A stretch of DNA of 64,000 bases from Plantibacter sp. ME-Dv--P-122b (GTDB lineage Bacteria; Actinomycetota; Actinomycetes; Actinomycetales; Microbacteriaceae). Below the pieces are notes generated by a model, which saw nothing but the letters and a program-made list of their open reading frames with translations, was not told where the DNA came from and ran no database searches. The position numbers were made by a program, and so were the translations under genes. Positions 43,714 through 51,709 of the stretch are shown in pieces (within the stretch, counting starts at the first letter, position 1; every line of letters starts with the position of its first letter). The DNA is taken from contig NZ_JARVSC010000009.1 in NCBI RefSeq assembly GCF_030209375.1, positions 62,001 to 126,000 of the forward strand, in the 5' to 3' direction.

Positions 43714-44412
43714 ATGGAAACTCTCGAACGAACCGGGTTGACAGGGGCCGCGGTCAACGAGCTGCGGGAGGCGATCCTGGAGGGTCGCCTCGTCCAAGGG
43801 GAACGCCTGAGCGAGGTGAACCTCTCGACGACGCTCGGAGTCAGTCGCGCGCCGGTCCGGGAAGCACTGCTCCACCTCGAGCAGGAGGGCCTCGTCGTGT
43901 CACTGCCCTACAAGGGCGCGTCGGTGGTCACGCTGTCGCCTCAGGACTTCCTCGAGCTGTCCACGCTGCGGACCGCGCTCGAACGACTCGCCTGGTCGCG
44001 CGCGATCGAGCGTGCCGGTGACGACGAGGTGGCCGCCATGCGCGCCATCATCGAGGAGATGCGGGTCGCGGTCGAGACGGATCAGAAGGCCAAGCTCGTC
44101 CGACTCGACATCGACTTCCACGACCAGGTCTTCCTCCTCGCGGACCATTCGCGGCTCTACACCGCCTGGCAGGCGATCAAGTGGCAGGTCGCGCTCTTCC
44201 TCCTCACGCGACGCGTGAAAGTGGACGATTACCACAGCATCATCGTGCAGGAGCACACCGAGCTCCTCGACCTGCTCCACGAACGGCGGACGGCAGCCAT
44301 CGACGAGACGATCGAGCGGCACATCGGCTCCGGATACGGTCGCGTCAGCGAGCGGCTCGCCGGAGACGCTCGTGCCGCCCACGATTCCGGGCCGGCCGTC
44401 GCCACCTCGTGA
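43714..44412 (+). CDS. GntR family transcriptional regulator (FadR subfamily)
   Basis: 232 residues. N-terminal winged HTH (GAAVNELREAILEGRL, TTLGVSRAPVREALLHLEQEGLV) and C-terminal all-helical FCD domain with the metal-site residues DFHDQVFLLADH and a later EHTELLDLL / RHIGSGYG. FCD regulators usually bind a carboxylate and release DNA. It is divergent from the second importer operon and lies beside a site repeated before the aminotransferase gene, so it is the best candidate regulator of both. Confidence 0.92.
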   Translation: METLERTGLTGAAVNELREAILEGRLVQGERLSEVNLSTTLGVSRAPVREALLHLEQEGLVVSLPYKGASVVTLSPQDFLELSTLRTALERLAWSRAIERAGDDEVAAMRAIIEEMRVAVETDQKAKLVRLDIDFHDQVFLLADHSRLYTAWQAIKWQVALFLLTRRVKVDDYHSIIVQEHTELLDLLHERRTAAIDETIERHIGSGYGRVSERLAGDARAAHDSGPAVATS

Positions 44413-44416
44413 GCCC

Positions 44417-44460
44417 CGACTGACCGCCGAGTGCCCGGGTCGTCGTCGGCGACTCAGTCG
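44417..44460. terminator. imperfect hairpin between convergent genes
   Basis: CGACTGA (44417-44423) pairs with TCAGTCG (44454-44460), with further GCCGA/TCGGC pairing inside. It separates the gntR stop from the stop of the sugar-type binding-protein gene and overlaps the latter. Weak and without a T-tract. Confidence 0.35.
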
Positions 44461-45770
44461 TTGATGGCGGCGTTGGCCGCCTCCTGCGCCTTCTTGAGAC
44501 CGTCGGCCACCGGCGTCGTGCCGGCGAAGATCTCCTTGAAGATCGGGTCGTAGGCGGCGAGTCCCTTCGCGTACCCGGCACCCGTCGGCGGCGCGATGGT
44601 CTTCGCGTCGTCGGCGATCACGTCGAAGAAGGGCTGCACGTCGACGTCCTGACCCTTCCAGTAGTCGAAGTACTGCTTCTGAGCCGCGGTCACGGCGGGG
44701 ACCGCCGAGCCGGACGCACCGACGGGTGCGTTGCCCTCGGCGCTACCCAGCCAGGCGAGCACCTTCTTCACCTGGTCGGGGTGCTTCGTGGCCGCGTTGC
44801 CCGCTGCGGCGATCCCGTTCGTGACGCTGACCTTGCCCGCAGGGCCGGCCGGGAGCTCTGCGACACCCCAGCGGAAGTCGGCGCCGTCGTGCACGGCCTT
44901 CAGGCTGTAGAGCCCCGACTGGAACATGGCGACCTTGCCCTGGAGGAAGGCGTCGCGGGCGAAGTCGCCGTCGGCGTTCGTGGAGGCGGCCGGCGGGGCG
45001 ACCTTGGCGCCGTTGATCGCGTTGACGAGGTAGCTCACGGACTCGCTCGTCTTCGGGTCGTTGAACGCGAAGTCGTCGCCGTCCTGGTACTTGCCGCCGT
45101 TCGAGCCGATGAACGGCAGGAGCACGGCCTGCAGGTCGTACCCGAGGCCGGTGCCGTAGGTGGCGGGCGCCGCCGGGTTGAAGCCGGGCTGGTCGGCCGA
45201 GACCCCGGCCGCGTCCTTCGTCAGCTTCTTCGCCAAGGGCAGGAAGGTGTCCTTCGTCGCGTCGGGCGACCAGGTCGCGTCCTCGAGGTCGGCGGGTTTC
45301 ACGCCGGCCGCGTCGAGGAGGTCGGCGTTGTAGTAGACCGCGATGCCGGCGTCGGACAGCTGCGGGACGGCCCAGAGCTTGTCGTTCCTCGTGAACTGGC
45401 TGACCACGCTCGGCGCCCAGTCCTTCGAGGCGTCCTTGCCGAGCGTCTGCCCGACGTCGAGGACGCTCCCGCTGTCCGCGTATCCGGCGAGGTAGGAGTT
45501 GTTCAACCAGAAGACATCGGGAGCGGTGTCCGCCGCGACGTCGGTACGGAGCTTCGTCCAGTAGTCCGCCCATTCGACGACGTCGACGCGGACGCGGATG
45601 TCGGGGTTCTCGCGCTCGAAGGCGGCGAACGAGGTCTCGTAGGCGTCGGCGACGGCGGAATCCCAGACGCGCACGGTGACGGTCGTGCGCTCCGTGGATC
45701 CGGCGGAGCAACCGCTCAGCATCAGGGCGGAGGCGGCCGCGATCGCGAGGGCGGCGTGGCGCTTGAGCAT
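44454..45770 (-). CDS. sugar-type ABC substrate-binding lipoprotein (SBP_bac_1), orphan
   Basis: 438 residues. Lipoprotein signal ending LMLSGC (Cys near 21), then a family 1 binding domain (VTVRVWDSAVADAYETSFAAFERENP, DVFWLNNSYLAGY, SGLYSLKAVH). These proteins bind oligosaccharides or glycerol phosphates for import. No permease or ATPase of the matching MalF/MalG type lies nearby, so it must use a transporter encoded elsewhere or have a sensing role. ATG 45770 is the only good start; just upstream is a 65-bp repeat. Confidence 0.9.
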   Translation of the reverse strand: MLKRHAALAIAAASALMLSGCSAGSTERTTVTVRVWDSAVADAYETSFAAFERENPDIRVRVDVVEWADYWTKLRTDVAADTAPDVFWLNNSYLAGYADSGSVLDVGQTLGKDASKDWAPSVVSQFTRNDKLWAVPQLSDAGIAVYYNADLLDAAGVKPADLEDATWSPDATKDTFLPLAKKLTKDAAGVSADQPGFNPAAPATYGTGLGYDLQAVLLPFIGSNGGKYQDGDDFAFNDPKTSESVSYLVNAINGAKVAPPAASTNADGDFARDAFLQGKVAMFQSGLYSLKAVHDGADFRWGVAELPAGPAGKVSVTNGIAAAGNAATKHPDQVKKVLAWLGSAEGNAPVGASGSAVPAVTAAQKQYFDYWKGQDVDVQPFFDVIADDAKTIAPPTGAGYAKGLAAYDPIFKEIFAGTTPVADGLKKAQEAANAAIND

Positions 45771-45822
45771 GAGAATCCTTCGTTCCGTGAACCTCAGGGA
45801 GGCTAGCAGTTCAGTCTGAACG

Positions 45823-45887
45823 CCCGCGAGCTGTCAGAAACGGTCAGTGCGACGCCGTCTGATTGTGCGTTTGTGACAGTTCGCGGG
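45823..45887. repeat. 65-bp palindromic repeat, copy 2
   Basis: Outer arms CCCGCGAGCTGTCA and TGACAGTTCGCGGG (one mismatch) are the same as in copy 1 at 19929-19993, and the total length is identical. An inner AAACG/CGTTT pairing extends the stem. It lies 13 nt past the CCA-transferase stop and upstream of the binding-protein gene. Loop sequences differ from copy 1 except for a shared CAGTGCG. Confidence 0.8.
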
Positions 45888-45899
45888 CAGGTGGGGCGG

Positions 45900-47351
45900 T
45901 CACCGGGAGGACCACCAGTCGAGGAGGCGGCGGGTGGCCTCCTCCTCGCCGAGCGGGCCCTCGTCGAGGCGCAGCTCCAGCAACCAGCGGTACGCCTCGC
46001 CGACCTCGCGACCGGGTGCGATGCCGAGCACCTCCTGGATGCGGTTGCCGTCGAGGTCGGGCCGGACGGACTCGAGCTCCTCCTGCTCCTGGAGCTCGAC
46101 GATGCGCTGCTCGAGGTCGTCGTAGGCGAAGCCGAGGCGGTCGGCCTTGCGCCGGTTGCGGGTCGTCACGTCGGCGCGGACCAGCATGTGCAGCCGCTCG
46201 AGCAGCGGACCGGCGTCGCGGACGTAGCGTCGCACCGCGGAGTCGGCCCACACACCCTCGGAGTAGCCGAAGAACCGCATGTGCAGTTCGACGAGCCGCG
46301 CGACGCTCTTGATCGTGTCGCCGTCGTAGCGGAGTGCGGTGAGGCGCTTCTTCGCCAGCTTCGCTCCCACGAGGTCGTGGTGGTAGAAGGTGACGGCGGC
46401 GCCGGGGCCGGTCTTCTTCGTCGCCGGCTTGCCGATGTCGTGGAGCAGCGCCGCCCAACGCAGGACGAGGTCGGGCGCCTCGCCGGGGTGCCGCGAGTGC
46501 TCGTAGCCGATCGCCTGCTCGAGCACGGTGAGCGAGTGCTGGTAGACGTCCTTGTGGTGGTGGTGCTCGTCGGGCTCCAGCCGGAGGGCGGGCAGCTCGG
46601 GCAGCACGAGCTCGGCGATGCCGGTGTCGACGAGGAGTTCGAGGCCCGCACGCGGGTGGTCGGTCGCGAGCAGCTTGCCGAGCTCGGCCTGGATGCGCTC
46701 GGGGCTCACGATGGAGATGGTCTCGCGACGCTCCTCCATGGCCTCGATCACGTCGTCGGTGGGCCGGAAGCCGAGCTGCGAGGCGAACCGCGCGGCCCGG
46801 AGCATGCGCAGCGGGTCGTCGCCGAAGGAGACCTCGGGCGAGCTCGGCGTCCGCAGCAGGTGGGCGACGAGGTCCTCGACGCCGCCGGACGGGTCGACGA
46901 GGGTGATCTCGGGGATGCGGAGCGCCATCGAGTTGACGGTGAAGTCGCGCCGGCGCAGATCGTCTTCGAGGGTGTCGCCGAACGCGACGACCGGCTTGCG
47001 GGTCACGCCGTCGTAGGCGTCGGCCCGATAGGTGGTGATCTCGACCGTGTCGGCGTGCTCGACGCCGTCGTCGTCGGTGACGGTGACCTTCGCGCCGATC
47101 GTCCCGAAGTCGCGGCCGACGTCCCACCAGGCGCTCGCCATCGGCTTGAGGACCGCGAGGATCTGGTCGGGCGAGGCGTTCGACGTGAAGTCGAGGTCGC
47201 TCACGGTGCGACCGAGCATCGCATCGCGAACCGGTCCACCGACGAGGGCCAGTTCGTACCCGGCTTCGGCGAACGCCGACGCCACCCGAGCGACCACGGG
47301 CGACGAGGCCAGGTCCTGCAGGCGCACCAAGGATTCCGCCACGCTCACCAT
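45900..47351 (-). CDS. cca: CCA tRNA nucleotidyltransferase
   Basis: 483 residues. Class II nucleotidyltransferase head: LVGGPVRDAMLGR, catalytic SDLDFTSNA, RRRDFTVNSMAL, and GDDPLRMLRAARFASQL. A C-terminal HD domain follows with HSLTVLEQAI and LLHDIGKP. It adds or repairs the 3' CCA of tRNAs; the HD domain may supply phosphatase activity. ATG/GTG choices near 47351 fit the family start. This gene usually lies near the replication origin in Actinobacteria. Confidence 0.95.
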   Translation of the reverse strand: MVSVAESLVRLQDLASSPVVARVASAFAEAGYELALVGGPVRDAMLGRTVSDLDFTSNASPDQILAVLKPMASAWWDVGRDFGTIGAKVTVTDDDGVEHADTVEITTYRADAYDGVTRKPVVAFGDTLEDDLRRRDFTVNSMALRIPEITLVDPSGGVEDLVAHLLRTPSSPEVSFGDDPLRMLRAARFASQLGFRPTDDVIEAMEERRETISIVSPERIQAELGKLLATDHPRAGLELLVDTGIAELVLPELPALRLEPDEHHHHKDVYQHSLTVLEQAIGYEHSRHPGEAPDLVLRWAALLHDIGKPATKKTGPGAAVTFYHHDLVGAKLAKKRLTALRYDGDTIKSVARLVELHMRFFGYSEGVWADSAVRRYVRDAGPLLERLHMLVRADVTTRNRRKADRLGFAYDDLEQRIVELQEQEELESVRPDLDGNRIQEVLGIAPGREVGEAYRWLLELRLDEGPLGEEEATRRLLDWWSSR

Positions 47352-47424
47352 GGGGTCAATCGTACCCGGACGCCGCCTGCGACCCCGTCGCAGTCAAGCC
47401 GCGAGCGGTCCCGGGCGACGGCCG

Positions 47425-47430
47425 TACAAT
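47425..47430 (+). promoter_or_regulatory. possible -10 element for the Stealth gene
   Basis: TACAAT lies in the 190-bp divergent gap between the CCA-transferase and Stealth genes. No good -35 element was found at the right distance, so the call rests on the hexamer alone. Confidence 0.35.
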
Positions 47431-47539
47431 AACGAGGAACCCACTCCCCAGCAGACCAGAGGCGGACACGATCACGAACGAACTCGACGACCAGCGGCCA
47501 ACCGTCGGCACTCAGGCACCGACGGCCTTCACCAGTACC

Positions 47540-49180
47540 GTGAAGGACCCGATTCCGCCGGAACTCCCGTTCACCACCGCCCCTGAGCTCGTCCTCGTCA
47601 CCGGTGGCTCACGATCCCAGCGCTTCGACCGCCCCGACGTCGTGCAGCGCAAGGGCGTCTACACCCTCATCAACGGTCACCTGACCCCGCAGCAGTCGAT
47701 GGTCGAGGACCTCCTCGCCGTCGCCGACGTGCTCGACGCGGCCGAGATCGAGTACCTCCTCATCCGGGGCGAGCACGACCGCCCCGTGATCGTCGTCGAC
47801 CGCTCCCTGCGCAAGCGCCTGCAGACCGCACTCGCGGAGGCGTTCGCCGATGAGCCCTTCTACAGCGTGCCGCTCAAGGCACGCATGTCGTCGGTGAAGC
47901 CGGCCGGTGATCCGCACCTCCTCGCCGACGGCCTGCTCACCGGCGCCCGCAAGGCGGAGGTGTTCCGGCTGTACCGACCGCGCATCGAACCACTCGGCCG
48001 CCTCCGCTACGGCATGGAGACCGCGCTGCAGCTCGAACTCTGGCGCTTCGGCGACGAGGAGATCACCGCGCCCGTGGAGAACGTCCTCATGCGGACGTAC
48101 ATGCCGCGGACGGAGGCCGTCGAGACGACCGTCGAACGCTACGGCCGCAGCTGGCGGACGCTCGAGCACATGTTCGGCGCGCTCGCGAGCGACGTCACCT
48201 TCGACATCGACCTCGTCTTCTCGTGGGTGGACGGCTCCTCCGAGGAGTTCCAGCGCGCCCGCGCCAAGCGGATGCAGAGCTACGTCGTCGGCGACGGCGA
48301 CGACTCCGACGCCCGCTTCCGCCAGATCAACGAGCTCAAGTACGCCCTCCGCAGCGTGCACACCTTCGCCCCGTGGATCCGGCGCATCTTCATCGCGACC
48401 GACTCCCCCGCGCCCGAATGGCTGGCCGAGCACCCGAAGGTCACCATCGTGCGCAGCGAGGAGTTCTTCCGCGACCTCGACGCCCTGCCGACGCACAACT
48501 CCATGGCCGTCGAGAGCCAGCTCCACCGCATCGAGGGGCTGTCGGAGCACTTCCTCTACTCCAACGACGACATGTTCCTCGGCCGACCGATCAGCCCCGA
48601 GCTGTTCTTCTCGCCGGGCGGCATCAGCAAGTTCGTCGAGGCGACCACCCGCATCGGCCTCGGGGCGAACGACCCCTCCCGCAGCGGCTTCGAGAACGCG
48701 GCCCGCGTGAACCGTCGGCTCCTGCACGAGCGCTTCGGACGCGTCACCACCCGTCACCTCGAGCACTGCGCCGCGCCCCTCCGCCGGAGCATCATGGCGG
48801 AGATGGAGCAGGAGTTCGCCGAGGAGTTCCGCGCGACCGCCCACAGCGCCTTCCGTGCGGCCGACAACATCTCGGTGACGAACTCGTTCTACCACTACTA
48901 CGGCCTCATGACGGGTCGCGCGGTGCAGCAGACCCAGGCGAAGGTCCGCTACATCGAGACGACGCTGAAGCAGTCGCTCGGGCAGATGGAGCGACTCCTC
49001 AAGCGACGCGACCAGGACATGTTCTGCCTGAACGACGGCAGCCGCCCGGAGATCTCGGTGGAGCAGCGCACCACCGCGGTGATCGACTTCCTCGAGCGGT
49101 ACTTCCCGTTCCCGGCACCGTGGGAGCGCGAGGCTGCCGTGCCGACCGCGCTGGAGGTCGAGCCCGCCAAGCTCAGCTGA
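47540..49180 (+). CDS. Stealth family sugar-phosphotransferase
   Basis: 546 residues from GTG 47540. Conserved Stealth regions are clear: CR1 DIDLVFSWVDGSSEEF, CR2 FRQINELKYALRSVHTFAPW with RRIFIATD, CR3 HNSMAVESQLHRIEGLSEHFLYSNDDMF, and CR4 near the end (KDQDMF-like RRDQDMFCLNDG). The family transfers hexose-1-phosphate to make phosphodiester-linked surface glycans. The reading frame stays open upstream to 47471, where ATC follows AGAGGCGG, giving 23 extra residues; no ATG, GTG or TTG exists there, and GTG 47540 has no ribosome-binding site. Confidence 0.9.
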   Translation: MKDPIPPELPFTTAPELVLVTGGSRSQRFDRPDVVQRKGVYTLINGHLTPQQSMVEDLLAVADVLDAAEIEYLLIRGEHDRPVIVVDRSLRKRLQTALAEAFADEPFYSVPLKARMSSVKPAGDPHLLADGLLTGARKAEVFRLYRPRIEPLGRLRYGMETALQLELWRFGDEEITAPVENVLMRTYMPRTEAVETTVERYGRSWRTLEHMFGALASDVTFDIDLVFSWVDGSSEEFQRARAKRMQSYVVGDGDDSDARFRQINELKYALRSVHTFAPWIRRIFIATDSPAPEWLAEHPKVTIVRSEEFFRDLDALPTHNSMAVESQLHRIEGLSEHFLYSNDDMFLGRPISPELFFSPGGISKFVEATTRIGLGANDPSRSGFENAARVNRRLLHERFGRVTTRHLEHCAAPLRRSIMAEMEQEFAEEFRATAHSAFRAADNISVTNSFYHYYGLMTGRAVQQTQAKVRYIETTLKQSLGQMERLLKRRDQDMFCLNDGSRPEISVEQRTTAVIDFLERYFPFPAPWEREAAVPTALEVEPAKLS

Positions 49181-49206
49181 CCGCCCTTCGTTCCCCGAGG
49201 ACGTCA

Positions 49207-49295
49207 CCCGGTCACTGAGCTTGTCGAAGTGCGGCCCTTCGACAAGCTCAGGGACCGGGACGGTCGCCACCGTTCGACAAGCTCAGGGACCGGGA
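49207..49295. repeat. REP-like palindrome plus direct copy (CTTCGACAAGCTCAGGGACC family)
   Basis: Arms at 49207-49229 and 49237-49259 (23 bp, one mismatch) form a hairpin around CTTCGACAAGCTCAGGGACC; a further direct copy is at 49273-49295. The element lies between the convergent Stealth and SDR genes and could act as a two-way terminator. Confidence 0.75.
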
Positions 49296-49344
49296 TGGGC
49301 GCTCGGGGGCCGGACGGGCCCTCAGGGCCTGGAGGCCGGGGTAC

Positions 49345-50424
49345 TCAGGGGACGATGCGCTCCTCGCGGAGGCGGTCGAAGATCGCGGTGAATGCATCGA
49401 GCGTCCGGCGATAGCCGGTGAAGCCGGCGAGTCGGCTCTTGCTCATGTCGGTGACGACCTCGATGTCCCGGCCGAGGTCGCCGTCGGTGTGCCACCACGA
49501 CGCCACGCGCGAGAGGTCGGCCTCGACGAGACCGTGTTCGGCCACCAGCTCGGCCCAGGTGCCCTCGATTCCCGCCATCTGCTGTTCGAGCGGGCGCGGC
49601 GCGGTGTCGAAGCCCTCGGGCTCGACGCCGAGGTGAGCCGCCAGTCGGGGCCACATCCAGCGCCAGCGGAAGACGTCGCCGTTGACGATGTTGAACGCCT
49701 CGTCCGCACCGGCCGGTGAGGTCGCCGCCCAGAGCATCTGCTCGGCGAGGAGGCCGGCGTCGGTCATGTCGGTGAGGCCGTTCCACTGGGTCTCAGAACC
49801 GGGGAACACGAACGGTCGGTCGAGCCGTTTGCAGAGCGCCGCCTGCACCGCGAGCGTGGACGCCATGTTCATCGCGTTGCCGACCGCGTGCCCGATCACG
49901 GTGTGGGAACGGTGCACCGACCAGGTGAACCCCGCTCGCGCGGCCGCGGCGAAGAGCTCGTCCTCCTGCTCGTAGTAGAAGTTGGGCGTGTCCAGCCGGT
50001 CCTCGTCCTCGTGGAACGGGGTGTCGGGCATCTCGCCCGCCGCATAGGCCTCGAACGGGCCGAGGTAGTGCTTCAAGCCGGTGACCAGGGCGACGTGCTG
50101 AACGGGCTCGGCGGAGAGGGCGGCCAGGAGGTCGCGCACCATGCCGCCGTTGACGCGGATGTTCTCGGCCTCGGTGTCCTGGCGCGACCAAGCGGTGAAG
50201 AACACGTGGGTGACGCCGGTGCCGCCGAGCGCGCGCGCGAGGTCGTCCGCGTCCCGGAGGTCGGCCGCGACGTGTTCGACCTGCGGGTGGGCCGCCGGCG
50301 CGCGGCGAGCGAGGGCGAGGATCCGCCAGCCGCCGTCCTCGAGGAGCTGCGACACGATCGCGGAACCGGTGATGCCGCTGGCGCCGACGACGAGTGCGGT
50401 GCGGGGTGCTTCTGGGGAGGTCAT
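49345..50424 (-). CDS. PRISE-type short-chain dehydrogenase/reductase
   Basis: 359 residues, an extended SDR. N-terminal VVGASGITGSAI binds NAD(P)H. The catalytic pattern is that of progesterone 5-beta-reductase/iridoid-synthase-like enzymes: TGLKHYLGPF (Lys) and NFYYEQED (Tyr), and FTWSVHRSHTVIGHA is also family-typical. Such enzymes reduce activated C=C bonds of enones. It is flanked on both sides by REP-like repeats and appears to be a single-gene unit. Confidence 0.88.
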   Translation of the reverse strand: MTSPEAPRTALVVGASGITGSAIVSQLLEDGGWRILALARRAPAAHPQVEHVAADLRDADDLARALGGTGVTHVFFTAWSRQDTEAENIRVNGGMVRDLLAALSAEPVQHVALVTGLKHYLGPFEAYAAGEMPDTPFHEDEDRLDTPNFYYEQEDELFAAAARAGFTWSVHRSHTVIGHAVGNAMNMASTLAVQAALCKRLDRPFVFPGSETQWNGLTDMTDAGLLAEQMLWAATSPAGADEAFNIVNGDVFRWRWMWPRLAAHLGVEPEGFDTAPRPLEQQMAGIEGTWAELVAEHGLVEADLSRVASWWHTDGDLGRDIEVVTDMSKSRLAGFTGYRRTLDAFTAIFDRLREERIVP

Positions 50425-50504
50425 CCGTCCACGATAGGCGCGTCGGACCAGCGAGGCTCCCGGAACGGCGGACCCGCCGGGCTGCGGTACCCTGCCGGCT
50501 GCCG

Positions 50505-50570
50505 CCCTTCGACAAGCTCAGGAACCGGAAGGGGAGCTCAGGGACCGGAGGGGGAGTTCAGGGACCGGGG
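50505..50570. repeat. REP-like element with three ~20-bp tandem units
   Basis: The head CCCTTCGACAAGCTCAGGAA is followed by units of the form AG(C/T)TCAGGGACCGGAGGGGG at about 20-bp spacing (50513-50570). Same family as at 22119, 22657 and 49207. It lies between the SDR start and the phosphoesterase stop. Confidence 0.7.
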
Positions 50571-50591
50571 CTGCCTCAGGGACGACGGTCG

Positions 50592-51530
50592 CTAGACCAG
50601 GACGCCGATCGGCATCGTCAGCGGCGGCTCCGGCTGCACGGGCACCGTGTCGGACACGGGCAGCTCGATGCCGTCGCGAGCGAGGAGGCGCGCACTCTCC
50701 TCTGCGTCGATGTAGTGCAGCGGCGGGGTCTCCCCCAGCGGCACCACCGAGTGCAGGACCGTCTTGCCGTAGACGTGGACGAGGTTGAAGGCCCGCGCGC
50801 CGTCGCGACCACGGGTCCCGCCGACGGGCACGTTGAGGTCCTGCGTGTAGCAGGTGGCCGACGCTACGGAGACGGGGATGCCGGCGAAGGTCGCGGTCGA
50901 CGAGTAGTGCAGGTGCCCGGCGATGATGCTCCGGACGTCGGACCCCTCGAGCACTTCGGCGAGCTTCGCCTGATCGCGCAGCTCGACGCTCACGGCGAGG
51001 TCGAGCACACTCGGGACGGGCGGGTGGTGCATCGCGAGGATCGTGCCGTGGGGCGCCTTCGTCGAGAGTTCCTCGGCGAGCCAGTCGAGCTGCTCGTCCG
51101 ACACCTCACCGTGGTGGTGCCCGGGGACGCTCGAGTCGAGGGTGATGACGCGGAGGCCGTTGACGTCGTACACGCGGTCGACCGGGCGGGTGGTCGGCAC
51201 CTCACCGAACAGCCCGGCCCGGAACGCCTGGCGGTCGTCGTGGTTGCCCATCACCCAGATGACCTGCGATCCGAGGCGCTCGGCGACCGGCTCGACGATC
51301 GAGCGGATGCGGTCGTACGCGTCGGGTTCGCCCTTGTCGGCGAGGTCGCCCGTGAAGACGATCGCTTCGGGCCGACCGCCGGACGCCTCGAACTCGGCGA
51401 ACAGGTGACGCAGGTGCGTCTCACTGTCGACGCTGTCGTAGAGGCTCCCCCCACCGGCGAGGAGGTGCGTGTCGCTCACATGGAGCAGGAAGTGATCGGG
51501 CCTCGGGTACTCGGCCGTGCGAAGACTCAC
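50592..51530 (-). CDS. metallophosphoesterase, cyclic-nucleotide phosphodiesterase-like
   Basis: 312 residues with the calcineurin-like motif set: HVSDTHLL, FTGDLADKGE, GNHDDR, HHPPVP and AGHLHYS, all five in order, so a dinuclear metal site is predicted. Closest in layout to class III cAMP phosphodiesterases (CpdA). GTG 51530 is preferred (purine-rich GAGAG upstream); ATG 51569 and TTG 51611 are in frame but lack signals. A window neighbour, the oxidoreductase at 1, has a cNMP domain, but no link can be drawn. Confidence 0.85.
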   Translation of the reverse strand: MSLRTAEYPRPDHFLLHVSDTHLLAGGGSLYDSVDSETHLRHLFAEFEASGGRPEAIVFTGDLADKGEPDAYDRIRSIVEPVAERLGSQVIWVMGNHDDRQAFRAGLFGEVPTTRPVDRVYDVNGLRVITLDSSVPGHHHGEVSDEQLDWLAEELSTKAPHGTILAMHHPPVPSVLDLAVSVELRDQAKLAEVLEGSDVRSIIAGHLHYSSTATFAGIPVSVASATCYTQDLNVPVGGTRGRDGARAFNLVHVYGKTVLHSVVPLGETPPLHYIDAEESARLLARDGIELPVSDTVPVQPEPPLTMPIGVLV

Positions 51531-51709
51531 GTGACAACTCTCGTTCGAGCGATGCTCTCCGAACCGCATCGCAGCTGTTTGACCATCTGACCAGACTCGG
51601 TTGAACGGCAACGGAACGCCACGCTACGACGCGGGAAACTCGTGAGCAAGGTCAGAGGCCGACATCCAGGGGACTCACACCTGACGGTGGGCTGCGGGAG
51701 GATGTCCGC

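Noticed and set aside
44781-45806. Open frame of 341 codons opposite the sugar-binding-protein gene
   Set aside because: It is a mirror of the minus-strand gene, which has a clear lipoprotein signal and domain; the antisense frame lacks any family features.
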